A stretch of 64,000 bases of DNA from Pseudomonadota bacterium (lineage in GTDB: Bacteria > Pseudomonadota > Gammaproteobacteria > Xanthomonadales > Xanthomonadaceae). Every line of letters starts with the position of its first letter. Within the stretch, counting starts at the first letter, position 1. A model generated the notes under the pieces. It saw only the letters and a list, made by a program, of their open reading frames with translations, made no database searches and had not been told where the DNA came from. This document shows positions 63,777 through 64,000 of the stretch, piece after piece. The stretch spans positions 1 through 64,000 of the forward strand of contig JAFEFT010000021.1 in assembly GCA_018240435.1 (NCBI GenBank), in the 5' to 3' direction. Both the position numbers and the translations under genes were made by a program.

Positions 63777-64000
63777 TCGTGAAAGCGTGGGATATCAGGC
63801 AACCTGATTGGTCTTGGTGCGAGGCTGTCCGGGGCGTCCCTCGGCATTCCTGCGCAGGCAGCAATCCTGTGTCGTCATGATGCTGAACCGCGATCTTTTG
63901 AAGCGGGTTCACCGGATGGCCGCTTTCTGCTGCTGGCCAGCAATCACGCCCCAAGCAGGCGGCTGCGACAAATGTCCGGGCTGGTCAGGATTCACCATGG
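63777..64000. other. Right edge without a supported gene
   Basis: The last 224 bp contain no frame with a ribosome binding site, family pattern or convincing codon use. A gene may begin beyond the edge. Confidence 0.5.

Noticed and set aside
63777-64000. Gene start at the right edge
   Set aside because: No frame has a supporting ribosome binding site or pattern within the visible bases.

Overview
The window is GC-rich (about two thirds G+C) gammaproteobacterial chromosome. The gene pairs and protein types suggest the order Xanthomonadales (Lysobacter/Rhodanobacter-like): divergent bamE/fur, the smpB | ratA-rnfH junction, a Fur that lacks the second CxxC pair, a YkgO-type L36 next to rpsO-pnp, and many short palindromic and heptameric repeats in the spacers. 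This placement is inferred from content, not from a phylogeny. I see no rRNA, CRISPR, phage or transposase gene. One tRNA is present.

Layout. 1-7.6 kb: a DUF559 nuclease-like gene running off the left edge through palindromic repeats, tdh and kbl (threonine catabolism), dnaB, alr and a WS/DGAT acyltransferase. 7.7-8.1 kb: tRNA-Val, a terminator, then a CRP/Clp-like palindrome and a perfect hairpin. 8.16-26.8 kb: one long co-directional exopolysaccharide locus. 26.9-34.7 kb: a small conserved gene, a 250-bp block of heptamer repeats, smpB, ratA-rnfH, bamE/fur, a methyltransferase, htpG, a REP-like repeat cluster, DUF488 and a phosphodiester glycosidase. 34.7-42 kb: mfd, a GNAT protein, a CDF transporter, rlmJ and a DUF922 metalloprotease-like protein. 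42.1-49 kb: a 5-oxoproline (pyroglutamate) locus with pcp, DUF979, DUF969, pxpA, pxpC and pxpB, interrupted by a DUF885 peptidase and a 54-residue membrane protein. 49-64 kb: HIT protein, dienelactone hydrolase, a cytochrome b/Tat molybdoenzyme pair, greB, a second DUF885 peptidase, two ubiquinone hydroxylases, a TraB-family protein, aguB-aguA, a small exported protein, rpmJ, and rpsO-pnp.

The most notable system is the exopolysaccharide locus. A Wzb-type phosphatase, a Wzc-type copolymerase/kinase, a GumD/WcaJ-type initiating transferase, a Wzx flippase and a Wzy polymerase form a Wzx/Wzy assembly machine. Gmd and Fcl make GDP-L-fucose. An APS-reductase domain with intact iron-sulfur and catalytic cysteines is joined in one reading frame to a UDP-sulfoquinovose synthase (SqdB), and two different sulfotransferases lie downstream. 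Together these predict a fucose-containing polymer that carries both a sulfonated sugar (sulfoquinovose, C-S bond) and sulfate esters (C-O-S bond), with the sulfite for the first made by the fused reductase. I know of no described system with this arrangement, but I could not search.

A second theme is repeat invasion of genes. Heptamer repeats form the leader of kbl and the last codons of greB. A palindromic repeat sits in frame inside mfd and in the tail of the DUF559 gene. The 3' end of tdh has a near-perfect second copy 174 bp away.
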